From Kutzneria kofuensis (GTDB lineage Bacteria > Actinomycetota > Actinomycetes > Mycobacteriales > Pseudonocardiaceae), in the NCBI RefSeq assembly GCF_014203355.1, contig NZ_JACHIR010000001.1, forward strand, positions 4,404,038-4,468,037: a DNA stretch of 64,000 bases, written 5' to 3'. Within the stretch, counting starts at the first letter, position 1, and each line of letters starts with the position of its first letter. This document shows positions 54,590 to 63,741 of the stretch, piece after piece. The notes beneath the pieces are model-generated. The model had not been told where the DNA came from. It made no database searches and saw only the letters and a program-made list of their open reading frames with translations. The translations under genes and the position numbers were made by a program.

Positions 54590-55366
54590 ATGGCCAAGCG
54601 GATCGACGTCAAGGACCTGAACATCTTCTACGGCAAGTTCCACGCCGTGGACCGGGTCACCCTCGCCGTGCCGCCGCGCAGCGTGACCGCGTTCATCGGG
54701 CCCTCGGGTTGCGGCAAGTCCACCGTGCTGCGCTCGCTGAACCGGATGCACGAGGTCACCCCCGGCGCCCGGGTCGAGGGCAAGGTGCTGCTGGACGGCG
54801 AGGACATCTACGCGTCCACTGTGGACCCGGTGGAGGTGCGGCGGACCATCGGCATGGTGTTCCAGCGGCCCAACCCGTTCCCCACCATGTCCATTCGGGA
54901 CAACGTGGTCGCCGGCCTTCGGCTGGCCGGCGTGCGCAGCAAGAAGCAGCTCGACGAGGTGGCCGAGCGGTCGCTGCGCGGGGCCAACCTCTGGGCCGAG
55001 GTCTCCGACCGCCTCGACAAGCCCGGCGGCAGCCTCTCCGGCGGCCAGCAGCAGCGTCTGTGCATCGCCCGGGCCATCGCCGTGCAGCCCGACGTGCTGC
55101 TGATGGACGAGCCCTGCTCCGCCCTGGACCCCATCTCCACGCTGGCCATCGAGGACCTCATCGGCGAACTGAAGAAGGACTACACGATCGTCATCGTCAC
55201 CCACAACATGCAGCAGGCCGCCCGGGTGAGCGACCAGACGGCGTTCTTCAACCTCGCCGGGGTCGGCCAGCCCGGCCGGCTGGTCGAGATCGACGACACC
55301 GAGAAGATCTTCTCCAACCCCGGTCAGCAGGCCACCGAGGACTACATCTCGGGTCGCTTCGGCTGA
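54590..55366 (+). CDS. pstB: Phosphate ABC transporter ATPase
   Basis: The 258-residue ATPase of the phosphate importer. Walker A is GPSGCGKST, the signature [13 protein letters not shown], Walker [14 protein letters not shown], and the switch His lies in [31 protein letters not shown] is the PstB-specific Q-loop. In M. tuberculosis only this gene (phoT) stands between mshD and phoY2; here the full pstSCAB set is present. Confidence 0.97.
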   Translation: MAKRIDVKDLNIFYGKFHAVDRVTLAVPPRSVTAFIGPSGCGKSTVLRSLNRMHEVTPGARVEGKVLLDGEDIYASTVDPVEVRRTIGMVFQRPNPFPTMSIRDNVVAGLRLAGVRSKKQLDEVAERSLRGANLWAEVSDRLDKPGGSLSGGQQQRLCIARAIAVQPDVLLMDEPCSALDPISTLAIEDLIGELKKDYTIVIVTHNMQQAARVSDQTAFFNLAGVGQPGRLVEIDDTEKIFSNPGQQATEDYISGRFG

Positions 55367-55431
55367 TCGAACCCCCGGTGCGGCGCCGGTCGGCGGCAGG
55401 GGTCGACCGCGCGTCGCATCGTCCACACAAG

Positions 55432-55468
55432 ACAGTGGGCTCGCCGGATTCTCCGGCGAGCCCACTGT
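55432..55468. terminator. Bidirectional rho-independent terminator
   Basis: The arms 55432-55447 and 55453-55468 form a perfect 16-bp stem with a five-base loop. TTTT follows on the plus strand. It separates pstB from convergent phoU. Confidence 0.85.
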
Positions 55469-55478
55469 TTTCGGACGT

Positions 55479-56147
55479 CTACAGGTCGTCGCCGCCACTG
55501 GCGTAGCCGGGCATGCGGCCGGTGACCACAAAAACGGTGCGCTTGGCCACCGAGACGGCGTGGTCGCCGAACCGCTCGTAGAAGCGGCCGAGCAGAGTGA
55601 TGTCGACGGCGGAGGGCACGCCGTGCGTCCACTCCTTGTCCATGATCACGGAGAACAGGTGCCGGTGCAGGTCGTCCATGGCGTCGTCCTCGTCGTCGAG
55701 GCGACGGGCCAGCTCCACGTCCTGGGTGCGGATCACCTCCTGGGCCTTGCGGGCCAGGTCGACGGCGATCCGGCCCATCTCGCTGAAGTAGCCGCGCACC
55801 TCCTCGGGCAGCACGGCGGCCGGGTGCCGGCGCCGCGCGGCCTTGGCCACGTGCAGGGCCAGATCGCCCATCCGCTCCAGGCTTTCCGCTGCGTGGATGA
55901 CGGACAGCACCGTGCGCAGGTCCGTCGCGACCGGAGCCTGCAGCGCGAGTAGCGAGTAGGCGTCCTCCTCGCACTTGGCCCGCGCGTCGTCGATCTTCGC
56001 GTCGCCGCTGATCACCCGCTCCGCGACGGCGAGATCCGCGTCCAGCAACGCCTTGGTCGCCTGCTCCATGGCGTCGCCGACCATGGCGCACATGCTCGCC
56101 AGCTGGTCAGCGAGCTCGCCGAGCTGGTCATGGTAAGCCTCACGCAT
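55479..56147 (-). CDS. phoU: Phosphate signalling and transport regulator PhoU
   Basis: A 222-residue helical protein made of two repeated three-helix bundles; it inhibits the Pst importer and phosphate signalling when phosphate is plentiful. The metal-binding repeats are visible in [29 protein letters not shown] and [24 protein letters not shown] (key ExxxD residues in ERMGD and ERFGD). ATG 56147 opens [16 protein letters not shown]. It matches PhoY2 (Rv0821c) in the conserved block, convergent with pstB. Confidence 0.95.
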   Translation of the reverse strand: MREAYHDQLGELADQLASMCAMVGDAMEQATKALLDADLAVAERVISGDAKIDDARAKCEEDAYSLLALQAPVATDLRTVLSVIHAAESLERMGDLALHVAKAARRRHPAAVLPEEVRGYFSEMGRIAVDLARKAQEVIRTQDVELARRLDDEDDAMDDLHRHLFSVIMDKEWTHGVPSAVDITLLGRFYERFGDHAVSVAKRTVFVVTGRMPGYASGGDDL

Positions 56148-56231
56148 GCCCGACAGCCTACGGGCACGGAGTCGCGCCAGCGGCATCGCCGGGTGAACCC
56201 GACGTGAACCACGGGCGACAAAAGGGCATTG

Positions 56232-59141
56232 TCACTGGCAGGAGCCGTCGGCCCCGCTGATCGTGGACACGTCCGACGACTGCTGGCCGCTCTGCTGCTG
56301 TTGCGGCGCCACGACGTCACCGGTGAACTCGGGCCCGGTCACCAGCTGCACGGCCCCGGCCAGCGACGAGTCCTCGACCAGCTTGGAGCCCGGCACGGCG
56401 GCGGACAGCGTGCGCGCCTGCGCCTCCCGGCCCGGCGCGTAGCGAACGGTGGTGTGGTCGACCGGCTCGGCCGCCTTGTTCACCGAGACGACCTGGAACC
56501 CCAGGTGCCCCAAGGCGTTGGACGTGTTGGTCGGCAGCTGGCCCTGGCCGCTGCCGTTGACCACCTGGATCTTCATCGACTTCGGGTCGACGAGCGGGCC
56601 GCTCGCGGTCGCGCCCTCGGACGGCAGCGGCGTCCCGTTGATCACCGCGTTGAACAACGATTTCGTGGCCTCCGGAGTGCCGCCGGTCGGGACGCTGGTG
56701 AACACCACCTGGTCCGGCCCGACGCCCTGCACCGACTGCGCCAGCGAGGCCAGCTGGTCCACGCCCACGTTGTCGCCGGTCGCGTTCTTGGACACCGCGG
56801 ACAGCAGGCCGTTGAGCTTGTTCGGGTCGAGGATCACCTGGCCCTGCACCGCCGCCCGCAGGATCGCGCCCATCAGCCGCTGCTGCCGCTGGATCTGGCC
56901 GAGATCCGGCGACGGGTCGCCGGCCACGTTGCGTGCCTTCACGATCTTCACGGCGGTGTCGCCGTCCACCGGCTGCGGCCCGGTGCCGGACAGCAGCGTG
57001 CCCAACTGCCCGTCCTGCAACGGCTGCTTCACGCACAGCTCGACGTTGCCGATGGCGTCGACGATGCCGGCCAGGCCGTCCGAGCTCATCGTCATGAAGT
57101 GGTTGATCAGCAGCCCGGAGATCTTCTGCACGTCCTGCGTCACGCACTGCGGGCCGCCCGCGGCCAGCGCCCCGGACAGCTTGGCCGGGCCGCACGGCGG
57201 CTGGCTCAGCTGCAGGCTGCTGGGGAAGGACACGAACACGACCCGCTTGCGGTCGGCCGGCACGTGCGCGACGAGCACCGTGTCCGCGCCGGCGAGCAGG
57301 AAGTTGTCGGCGCCGCGCTGCTTGTCCGCGGCCTGGATCGCCGGCGAGCTGGTGTCCAGCGCGTCGACCTGCTTGATGTCCGAGCCGGTCCACTGCTTGA
57401 CCGAGCCCCACGCGATGCCGCAGACGATCAGCACTATCGCGGCGGCGGCGATGGCCACCACCTTGATCGCCAGCCCGATCATCCGGCGCTTCTCGCGGGC
57501 CCGCTCGATCTCGGCCGGGTCCATGTCGAACTCGGGGTCGTCCTCCGGCTCGGGGGCCGCGGCGGGCGGCGGCTCCGACGGCGCGTCGTCGTCGGTGTCG
57601 ATCCACGGCATGTACTTCTTCTGCCGGCTGCGCCGCTTGGCCTCCTCGGCCGCCATCTCGTCGTGCACGGCGGAGAAGCGGGCCAGCGTCTGGTCCACCT
57701 TGCGGCGGCGCTGCACCTCCTCGCCGATCGGCTCCATCTCGGTGGTCAGCGCGGACAGCTCGATGTCCTCGCGGCGCTCCGGCTGCGGCGGCGCCTCCGG
57801 CTCGTCGGCGGGCGCGTCGACCAGCGGCTCCTCCGGCACGGCGATCGTGGTCTGCTCCACGTCCGCGTCGGGCTCCAGCCGGGTGCGCAGGCTGTCCTGG
57901 GACGGCGACGGCCGCTGCGGGCGGCCGTTGGGCGGCAGCACGGGCCGTGGGCCGCTGCTCTCGATCTGGCGGTCCGGCACGGGGCGTGCGCCGGTGGCCT
58001 CGCCGGGACGGGGCATCGGGCGGCGGACGCTGGCCTCGCCCGGGCGCGGGGCGCCGGGCGGCGGCGGGGGCACGACCGGACGGCGTCCGGTGGCCTCTCC
58101 CGGCGGCGGCACGGGGGCCCGACCGCCCGGCGGCATCGGCCGGCGCATGTTGGACAGGCTCGACTCGCCCGGACGCGGTCCGGGGCCGGCGGGCGGCATG
58201 GTGCGGAGTCCGTTGGGCTCGCCCGGAGGCGGCACGGCGGCTCGACGGCCGGTCGACTCACCGGGCGGCGTGACGGCGGCTCGGCGGCCGGTGGCCTCGC
58301 CCGGGGGCGGGGACACCATGGCGCGGCGTCCGGCAGCCTCAGCAGGCGGCGTGACGGCGGCTCTACGCCCCGTGGCCTCACCGGGGGGCGTGCGGTGGCC
58401 GGCGGCTTCCTCAGGGGCGGCTCGACGGCCCGTCGTCTCTCCCGGCGGCGCGACCGCCGCGCGGCGGCCAGTGGCCTCGCCAGGGGGCGTAACGGCGGCC
58501 CGGCGACCCGTCGCCTCCGCGGCCCGGCGGCGCGCGGCCGCTCCGGGGCGGAGGGTGGTGGTCTCCTCGTCGTCATCCTCGACGGGCGGCGGAGGCTCCA
58601 CCTTCGCGCGGCGACCGGTGGACTCCCCGGGGCGCACCTCGTCGAGGGCGGCGCGGCGACCCGAGGCCGCGGCGGCGATCGGGTCCGGCTCGCGCAGCGC
58701 CCGCCGACCGGTGGGCTGGTCGTTCTGCGGCACGACCGGGGACAGACGTTGACCCGTTCCGGGGTTGGACCTGGACGCCCGAGACGTGGGCGGAACGGGC
58801 GGCTGCGGGGCGGCCTGCGGCGGCTCGGGCTGTGCCGCGCGGCGGCGCGGCGGCTGCGCGGGTGGCGGCGGCTCGGCATCGGGCGGGGTCGGGCGCGGCA
58901 GGTTCGGCCGCGAGCCCGTGTGCCGCTGGACCAGATCGGACACGCTCAGGCCGCCCGAGGCCTCCATCGACCTGCGCCTGCGGCTTCGGCGTCCGGTGGG
59001 CTCCTGGTCGGGCGCCTCGTACGAGTCCGCGGCACCATCGGGACCGGTGCCGCCGAAGCGGGGATCGTCGGGCACCCAGGCTCCCTTCCGGCTCACGGCC
59101 CATACGGGCTGTTCATCACGAGTTGACGTCAGTGCGGCCAC
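56232..59141 (-). CDS. LCP-like (LytR-CpsA-Psr) membrane protein with degenerate active site and long repeat-rich head
   Basis: A 969-residue protein. Residues 1-550 are cytoplasmic and disordered, with many TGRRAAV-PPGE repeats and acidic patches. One membrane helix is at about 553-580 (MIGLAIKVVAIAAAAIVLIV). An LCP-type domain is at about 595-790, and a LytR_C domain at about 850-940 (IQVVNGSGQGQLPTNTSNAL). Active LCP enzymes join polymers to the wall using an R..D and PRD-like set. Here the matching places read GADTVLVAHVP, VSFPSSLQL and IVKARN, so key Arg/Asp residues are missing. GTG 59141 is the first start; GTG 59096 is possible. It holds the Rv0822c position. Confidence 0.82.
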   Translation of the reverse strand: MAALTSTRDEQPVWAVSRKGAWVPDDPRFGGTGPDGAADSYEAPDQEPTGRRSRRRRSMEASGGLSVSDLVQRHTGSRPNLPRPTPPDAEPPPPAQPPRRRAAQPEPPQAAPQPPVPPTSRASRSNPGTGQRLSPVVPQNDQPTGRRALREPDPIAAAASGRRAALDEVRPGESTGRRAKVEPPPPVEDDDEETTTLRPGAAARRRAAEATGRRAAVTPPGEATGRRAAVAPPGETTGRRAAPEEAAGHRTPPGEATGRRAAVTPPAEAAGRRAMVSPPPGEATGRRAAVTPPGESTGRRAAVPPPGEPNGLRTMPPAGPGPRPGESSLSNMRRPMPPGGRAPVPPPGEATGRRPVVPPPPPGAPRPGEASVRRPMPRPGEATGARPVPDRQIESSGPRPVLPPNGRPQRPSPSQDSLRTRLEPDADVEQTTIAVPEEPLVDAPADEPEAPPQPERREDIELSALTTEMEPIGEEVQRRRKVDQTLARFSAVHDEMAAEEAKRRSRQKKYMPWIDTDDDAPSEPPPAAAPEPEDDPEFDMDPAEIERAREKRRMIGLAIKVVAIAAAAIVLIVCGIAWGSVKQWTGSDIKQVDALDTSSPAIQAADKQRGADNFLLAGADTVLVAHVPADRKRVVFVSFPSSLQLSQPPCGPAKLSGALAAGGPQCVTQDVQKISGLLINHFMTMSSDGLAGIVDAIGNVELCVKQPLQDGQLGTLLSGTGPQPVDGDTAVKIVKARNVAGDPSPDLGQIQRQQRLMGAILRAAVQGQVILDPNKLNGLLSAVSKNATGDNVGVDQLASLAQSVQGVGPDQVVFTSVPTGGTPEATKSLFNAVINGTPLPSEGATASGPLVDPKSMKIQVVNGSGQGQLPTNTSNALGHLGFQVVSVNKAAEPVDHTTVRYAPGREAQARTLSAAVPGSKLVEDSSLAGAVQLVTGPEFTGDVVAPQQQQSGQQSSDVSTISGADGSCQ
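58070..58640 (-). repeat. Coding tandem repeats in the LCP-like protein
   Basis: About ten imperfect units of 13-15 residues with the core GEATGRRAAVTPP encode the Pro/Arg-rich head. The DNA repeats are diverged, so this is an old protein repeat that may still vary in number. Confidence 0.7.
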
Positions 59142-59295
59142 AGTGGTTGCACATCGCGGCGCGTCACCCAGCGCACGCGATAGTACGGACGACCGCTAGT
59201 TCTAGCGACAGGCAGCCGGAATTCTGACACGGTTCGTACTCGAAACCGCCCATGGCGTTAGGCCGAACGGGCACTTGAGCTGGGCGACGTTGCCG

Positions 59296-60111
59296 TCAGT
59301 AGTGCTCGGCCACCCGAACATCGGCGATCGCCCGGCGCCCGGCGGCCGGCCCGGCCAACCGCACCCGGCCGTCCTCGCGGTAGGCGACCGCGTTCCGTCC
59401 CGACTGCTTGGCCGAATAGAGCAGGCTGTCGGCCTGCAGCAGCTGGTGCTCGGCCCCGTTCTCGCAGGTGCCGCCCACCTCGTGGGCGACGCCGGCGCTG
59501 ACCGTGACCCGCAGGCCCGGCGCCATCGCCGACCAGTCGTGCCGCTCGACCCGCGCCCGGGCCGCCTCGGCGATCTCGATCGCCGTCGCGTGGTCGGTGT
59601 CGGGCAGCACCAGCACGAACTCCTCGCCGCCGTAGCGGGCACAGAAGGCCGGCTCCGGCAGTTCCACCTGCAGAAGTTCCACGACTTGTTGGAGGACCCG
59701 GTCCCCCACCAGGTGCCCGTAGCGGTCGTTTACCTGCTTGAACCAGTCCAGGTCGACCAGCGCGACCGCGAGCGCGCCGGTCTGCTCGCTCAACATCGCG
59801 ACCAGGCGTTGGTCCAGGTAGCGGCGGTTGTAGCTGGCGGTGAGGCTGTCGCGGATGCTCTGCTCGTGCGCCTCGGCGTGTTCGCGGCGCAGCCGGTCCA
59901 CCTCGCGGCGCAACTGCTCCGGCACCGGCGGCGCGTGACCGGCGCTGTCCTGGTAGATCAGGTCGAGCGCGGACCGCAGGTGGTCGTAGGCCTCGCGCCA
60001 CTGGCCGCGGGAGGCGAGCAGGCCCGCGAGCTTCTCGTGCAGGTTCACCAGTCCGCCGTCGGCCTGTTGGCCGCTCGGTTCGGAGACGTCGGGCTGTGAT
60101 GACGCGGTCAC
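59296..60111 (-). CDS. Soluble GGDEF diguanylate cyclase
   Basis: It is predicted to make c-di-GMP from two GTP. GTG 60111 is chosen because AGGAGG lies 8 bases upstream; GTG 60168 precedes that site. The 271-residue protein has a helical, TPR-like N-terminal half (LVNLHEKLAGLLASRGQWREAY cut here as LHEKLAGLLASRGQWREAY) and a GGDEF domain from about residue 90. SLTASYNRRYLDQRL, LVDLDWFKQVNDRYGH and the active GGEEF (ARYGGEEFVLVLP) are intact. The RxxD inhibitory site is absent (PEPAFCAR). No EAL domain is present. Confidence 0.92.
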   Translation of the reverse strand: MTASSQPDVSEPSGQQADGGLVNLHEKLAGLLASRGQWREAYDHLRSALDLIYQDSAGHAPPVPEQLRREVDRLRREHAEAHEQSIRDSLTASYNRRYLDQRLVAMLSEQTGALAVALVDLDWFKQVNDRYGHLVGDRVLQQVVELLQVELPEPAFCARYGGEEFVLVLPDTDHATAIEIAEAARARVERHDWSAMAPGLRVTVSAGVAHEVGGTCENGAEHQLLQADSLLYSAKQSGRNAVAYREDGRVRLAGPAAGRRAIADVRVAEHY

Positions 60112-60265
60112 CGCGCTCACCTCCTCACGAAGGTGGTGTCGTCTTCGCGGCGGCGCGGCTTGAGTCACGGAACCTAGGCCGGGGCGCTTTTCCCTCTACT
60201 GGCTGACCGCGCTGTGGCCCGAATCGCTGACCCTACGTAACACGGATGGGCGTATGTGAGTACCG

Positions 60266-60697
60266 TCACTGCGCCGGACAGGGGGCGAAGCTGTACGCGT
60301 GGCCGTGGTCGATCACCACGCGCTGCGAACCGATCTGCGTGCCGACCACGGAGTTCCCCTGGCGGATGGTGAGCGTGACCGCCACCACGTAGACCTGGCC
60401 GCTCAGCCGCTTGTCCGAGCCCGGCGGCGACCAGCCCGGATCCGCGCGGAGCGTGGACAGCGTCGGCATGGCCGTGATCGTCACGCCGTTCAGGTCGCAC
60501 ACCCGGTCCGCGAAGGCCGGGACCTGGGTGGCCGTCAGGAACTTCTGCTCCTGCTGCTCGCCCTGGGCCGCCGCCGAGTCCAGGTCGTTGAAGTACGCCG
60601 CGACCAGGCCCGGGTCCGGCGACGGCTGGGCCGTGCCGGCCACCGTGCAGCCGGTCAGGGCCAGCGCCGCGAGGGCGATGAGCCTTCCGTCAGCCAC
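60266..60697 (-). CDS. Small lipoprotein of unknown function
   Basis: A 143-residue exported protein with a signal peptide and lipobox (LIALAALALTGCTVAG). The mature part starts with a Pro/Ser linker, then a helical segment (LVAAYFNDLDSAAAQGEQQE) and a beta region with two cysteines (DRVCDLNG, FAPCPAQ) that may pair. I do not recognise the family. GTG 60697 overlaps the dusB stop by 8 bases, so it is in the dusB operon. Confidence 0.78.
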   Translation of the reverse strand: MADGRLIALAALALTGCTVAGTAQPSPDPGLVAAYFNDLDSAAAQGEQQEQKFLTATQVPAFADRVCDLNGVTITAMPTLSTLRADPGWSPPGSDKRLSGQVYVVAVTLTIRQGNSVVGTQIGSQRVVIDHGHAYSFAPCPAQ

Positions 60698-61823
60698 CGC
60701 TGTGCATCATCTCGGCGCCCGCCGGCACGCTCGCGTCCTCCGGGTCGTCCAGCCAGCCCTCCGGCAGCACCACCTTGGCCGCCGAGCCCTGGCGGCCGCG
60801 GGGACCCTCCGCCTCGACCGGGAACGGCACGTCGTGGTCCAGCTGCCCGATCAGCTCGTCCAGCTCGGCCAGGCTCGACACCATCGCGAAGGCCCGGCGC
60901 AGCGTCGAGCCCACCGGGAAGCCGTGCAGGTACCAGGCCATGTGTTTGCGCAGGTCGCGCAGGCCCTTGTGCTCGTCGTAGTGCTCCGTCAGCAGTTCCG
61001 CGTGCCGGCGCAGCACCTTCGCCACCTCGCCCAGGTTCGGGCCCGCCGGCAGCGGCTCGCCTCGGAAGGCCGCCTGCAGCTCCCCGAACAGCCACGGCCG
61101 CCCCAGGCAGCCCCGGCCCACCACCACGCCGTCGCAGCCCGTCGCCGCCACCATGTCCAGCGCGTCCTGGGCCTTGAAGATGTCCCCGTTGCCCAGCACC
61201 GGGATCGTCGTCACGGCTTCCTTCAGCCGGGCGATCGCCGTCCAGTCCGCCTTGCCCGAGTACCGCTGCGATGCCGTCCGGGCGTGCAGCGCAACCGCTT
61301 GCGCCCCCTCCGCCTCCGCGATGCGGCCCGCGTCCAGGTACGTCAGGTTCTCGTCGTCGATGCCGATGCGGAACTTCACCGTCACCGGAATCCCCGCCGG
61401 CTCCGCCGCTCTGACCGCCGCCGCCACGATGTCCCCGAACAGCCGCCGCTTGTACGGCAGCGCCGCGCCCCCGCCCTTGCGGGTCACCTTCGGCACCGGG
61501 CAGCCGAAGTTCATGTCGATGTGGTCGGCCAGGTCCTCGTCCACGATCATCTGCACCGCTTTGCCCATGGTCACCGGGTCCACCCCGTACAGCTGCAGCG
61601 ACCTGGGCTGCTCGTCCGGGTGGAAGGTGATCATGTGCATCGTCGTGGCATCGCGCTCCACCAACGCCCGGCTGGTGATCATCTCGCAGACGTACAGCCC
61701 CGCCCCGTACTGCCGGCACAGCTGACGGAACGCGGTGTTGGTGATTCCCGCCATCGGCGCGAGCACCACCGGCGGGTCGACCGTGTGTGGGCCGATCCGC
61801 AGGGTCCTCGCCGAAGTGCTCAT
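60690..61823 (-). CDS. dusB: tRNA-dihydrouridine synthase
   Basis: An FMN enzyme that reduces uridine in tRNA D-loops. The 377-residue protein shows VVLAPMAGITNTAFRQL, MNFGCPVPKVTRKGGGAAL with the catalytic cysteine, TVKFRIGIDD, VALHARTASQRYSG and VLGNGDI. The family end helical domain follows (LRKHMAWYLHGFP). ATG 61823 is directly preceded by GGAGGT; GTG 61853 is an alternative start. It matches Rv0823c, the last gene of the conserved block. Confidence 0.93.
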   Translation of the reverse strand: MSTSARTLRIGPHTVDPPVVLAPMAGITNTAFRQLCRQYGAGLYVCEMITSRALVERDATTMHMITFHPDEQPRSLQLYGVDPVTMGKAVQMIVDEDLADHIDMNFGCPVPKVTRKGGGAALPYKRRLFGDIVAAAVRAAEPAGIPVTVKFRIGIDDENLTYLDAGRIAEAEGAQAVALHARTASQRYSGKADWTAIARLKEAVTTIPVLGNGDIFKAQDALDMVAATGCDGVVVGRGCLGRPWLFGELQAAFRGEPLPAGPNLGEVAKVLRRHAELLTEHYDEHKGLRDLRKHMAWYLHGFPVGSTLRRAFAMVSSLAELDELIGQLDHDVPFPVEAEGPRGRQGSAAKVVLPEGWLDDPEDASVPAGAEMMHSGG

Positions 61824-61911
61824 ACCTCCATTGTCGCCCGTGACGGCCGCCACGTGCAGACGGCTCTCGGCTCGGCGGCATGGCGAGGAACCTGCCGTGC
61901 CCGTAGCGCCG

Positions 61912-62400
61912 TCATCGACCCTTCTTGCGGAACCGCCATCTACGGCGCGGCGGCGGTGGGGAAACCGATCCGGCCAGTTCTTGCGCGATCTTCTCGGCGT
62001 CCTGGTCGAGGTTGCGGTAGTCGAAGCGCAGATACTGCACCCGGGCGAGTTTCGCCAGCTCGGTCGGCACCTCCTCGGCGCGGAGCCGGTCGACCTTGGA
62101 GAGCAGGACCGGGATGATCGGAATCGTGAGCGCCATAGCCTTCGTGATCTCCTGCAGCACCCAGTCCGTGTCGGCCCCCTTGGTGAAGTGCTGTGACCAG
62201 TTGGGTCCGACGATCACGAGCATTGCCGCGCATTGCTCGATCGCTCTTGTTATCGCCAGCTCGTAGTCCTCGCCGGCGTCGATCGAGCGACTTGCGCGGA
62301 AGACCTGGTTCGAGCCGAATCGCTTCGACAGCCTTTCGTCCAGCAGCGCGGCGGCGTACGCCTCGCTCTGACTACGGTAGTTGATGAAGATCGCCGCCAA
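61912..62400 (-). CDS. TIR-domain protein, probable NAD-processing defence enzyme
   Basis: A 162-residue stand-alone TIR protein. IFINYRSQSEAYAAALLDERL is the first strand and helix (core IFINYRSQSEAYAA), FRASRSIDAGEDYELAI the BB-loop region, and AAMLVIVGPNWSQ the third strand. The likely catalytic Glu is E84 in DWVLQEITKAM, as in NADase TIR domains. The tail is Pro/Arg-rich. The start is TTG 62400 with AGAAAGG 7 bases upstream. The DNA has visibly lower GC than its neighbours, a sign of transfer. A membrane-protein gene lies 45 bases upstream on the same strand, so the two form a probable anti-phage operon. Confidence 0.85.
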   Translation of the reverse strand: MAAIFINYRSQSEAYAAALLDERLSKRFGSNQVFRASRSIDAGEDYELAITRAIEQCAAMLVIVGPNWSQHFTKGADTDWVLQEITKAMALTIPIIPVLLSKVDRLRAEEVPTELAKLARVQYLRFDYRNLDQDAEKIAQELAGSVSPPPPRRRWRFRKKGR

Positions 62401-62445
62401 GGCGGGGCCTTTCTTTGGGTGGTGCGTGGTTCGGGTGCCCGCTCT

Positions 62446-63081
62446 TCACAGGATGGCGAGCAGGGTCAGCGTCGCGAATATCAGGAAGGCCGGGACGTCG
62501 AACCGGAACAGGCTGACTCCCTGTCGAAGGTGACGATGTCGCCGCCTGTGCTGCAGGATGTCGGTCCACAGCTCCGCGGTCGCGTGCCCGAGGATCGCGT
62601 TCGTCTCGAGCGAGGCGACCTTCGTCGAGAAGCTGGTGAATCCGTCGACCGTTCGTATGGTGTCGCCCCAGTTGAACAGAAATCGGTCCGGGATCTCTTC
62701 CCTGTGCAGAGAGCGCGTCGTCTTGCGTGCCGCGATCGCGTTCACACAAGACGTGATGGATGCCGCGTTCAACACGACCGCGACCACCAGGGTCGCCGCG
62801 ACCGCGAGATCGAGTCCGCCTATCGGATGCGTCGCCTGCTGCTGAAGTCGGTAGTTCGCCAACAGGATCATGCCGGTCAACAGCACCGTGTTCGCGCTCA
62901 ACAGGATCGACGCGCGGGTGGAGGTGGACGAGCGCAGGCGGTCGTACCTGTCGATGTGCCATTTGAGCAGCTCAAGCAGTTGCGTCGCGTCGACGCGCGA
63001 GTCGGCGACAGGTTGCGCGATCGGCACCGGCATGGCCGGTCGGGTGGTCGGACGCCTTCTGGAGAAAGACCAGTTGACCAC
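62446..63081 (-). CDS. Membrane protein, Pycsar/SLATT-like effector candidate
   Basis: A 211-residue protein with a Pro-rich head, a helix LLELLKWHIDRYDRLRSS, then TM1 (ASILLSANTVLLTGMILLA) and TM2 (LAVAATLVVAVVLNAASIT). A helical cytoplasmic part follows, and a last hydrophobic helix is at the end (FLIFATLTLLAIL). The stretch STRASILLSANTVLL recalls the 'DxKASxLLxxNG' segment of PycTM effectors, which disrupt the membrane when a nucleotide signal is present. GTG 63081 has GAGG 6 bases upstream. GC content is low (34 of 60 bases at 62641-62700). Pairing with TIR suggests an NAD-derived signal; this is an inference. Confidence 0.65.
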   Translation of the reverse strand: MVNWSFSRRRPTTRPAMPVPIAQPVADSRVDATQLLELLKWHIDRYDRLRSSTSTRASILLSANTVLLTGMILLANYRLQQQATHPIGGLDLAVAATLVVAVVLNAASITSCVNAIAARKTTRSLHREEIPDRFLFNWGDTIRTVDGFTSFSTKVASLETNAILGHATAELWTDILQHRRRHRHLRQGVSLFRFDVPAFLIFATLTLLAIL

Positions 63082-63192
63082 GTATGACCTCGCAGCCGCG
63101 CACAGGGTGATCCCGGCAGGACCCGTCCACGGTAGTACGGGAGATGTCCGCCGTGCGGCGGTTCTGTGCGTTGCCGCGGCTCAAGTGCCAGG

Positions 63193-63681
63193 TCAGCCGG
63201 ACAGTGCCTGGTAGGTCTCATCGTCGAAGGCGACGAGGCGGATGAGCTCCACTGCGGTCGGCGTGGCGGCGAGGGTGGCGCGGGCGATCCGCGCGGCCTG
63301 GGTGGTGGGGAAGCCGTAGAGGCCGGTGGCGATGGAGGGGAAGGCGATGCTGCGAACGCGGAGGTCGTCGGCGACTTCGAGGCATCGGCGGTAGCAGGAG
63401 GTGAGGACGTCGGCCTCGCCGTACGAGCCGCCCTCCCAGACGGGGCCGACGGTGTGGATCACGTACCGGACGGGCGCCAGGTCGAAGGCGGGGGTGGCCT
63501 TGGCGTCGCCGGGATCGCAGGGACCGATGGCACCGCCGGCCTCGGCCAGACGCGGGCCGGCGGCGCGGTGGATGGCGCCGTCGACCCCGCCGCCACCGAG
63601 CAGCGACTCGTTGGCGGCGGTGACGATGGCGTCCACGTCCTGGTCGACGATGTCCCCCAGCACAACTTCGATCACGGCCAT
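63193..63681 (-). CDS. Macro-domain ADP-ribose-binding protein
   Basis: A 162-residue macro domain. VLGDIVDQDVDAIVTAANES, LLGGGGVDGAIHRAAGPRL and FPSIATGLYGFPTTQAARI are the ADP-ribose-binding loops of O-acetyl-ADP-ribose deacetylase-type (YmdB) members. GC content is as in the core genome. It lies 111 bases upstream of the membrane/TIR pair on the same strand. It may be a housekeeping ADP-ribose hydrolase, or it may take part in TIR signalling. Confidence 0.9.
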   Translation of the reverse strand: MAVIEVVLGDIVDQDVDAIVTAANESLLGGGGVDGAIHRAAGPRLAEAGGAIGPCDPGDAKATPAFDLAPVRYVIHTVGPVWEGGSYGEADVLTSCYRRCLEVADDLRVRSIAFPSIATGLYGFPTTQAARIARATLAATPTAVELIRLVAFDDETYQALSG

Positions 63682-63741
63682 GGCGAAATGGTGCCGGCGA
63701 CGACGGAGCCGCCACGGGGATTCGCCTGCCGGCGAACGAAG

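Noticed and set aside
58070-58640. Repeats at 58 kb considered as a CRISPR array or transposon repeats
   Set aside because: They are diverged codon-phase repeats that encode TGRRAAV-PPGE units inside one open frame.
56229-59126. A plus-strand open frame of 965 codons opposite the LCP-like gene
   Set aside because: Its translation is Arg/Gly/Leu repeats, a shadow of the repeat-rich minus-strand coding region.
63193-63681. Macro-domain gene as a certain part of the TIR operon
   Set aside because: Its GC content is core-like, its loops are those of common ADP-ribose deacetylases, and 111 bases separate it from the membrane gene. Kept only as a possibility.
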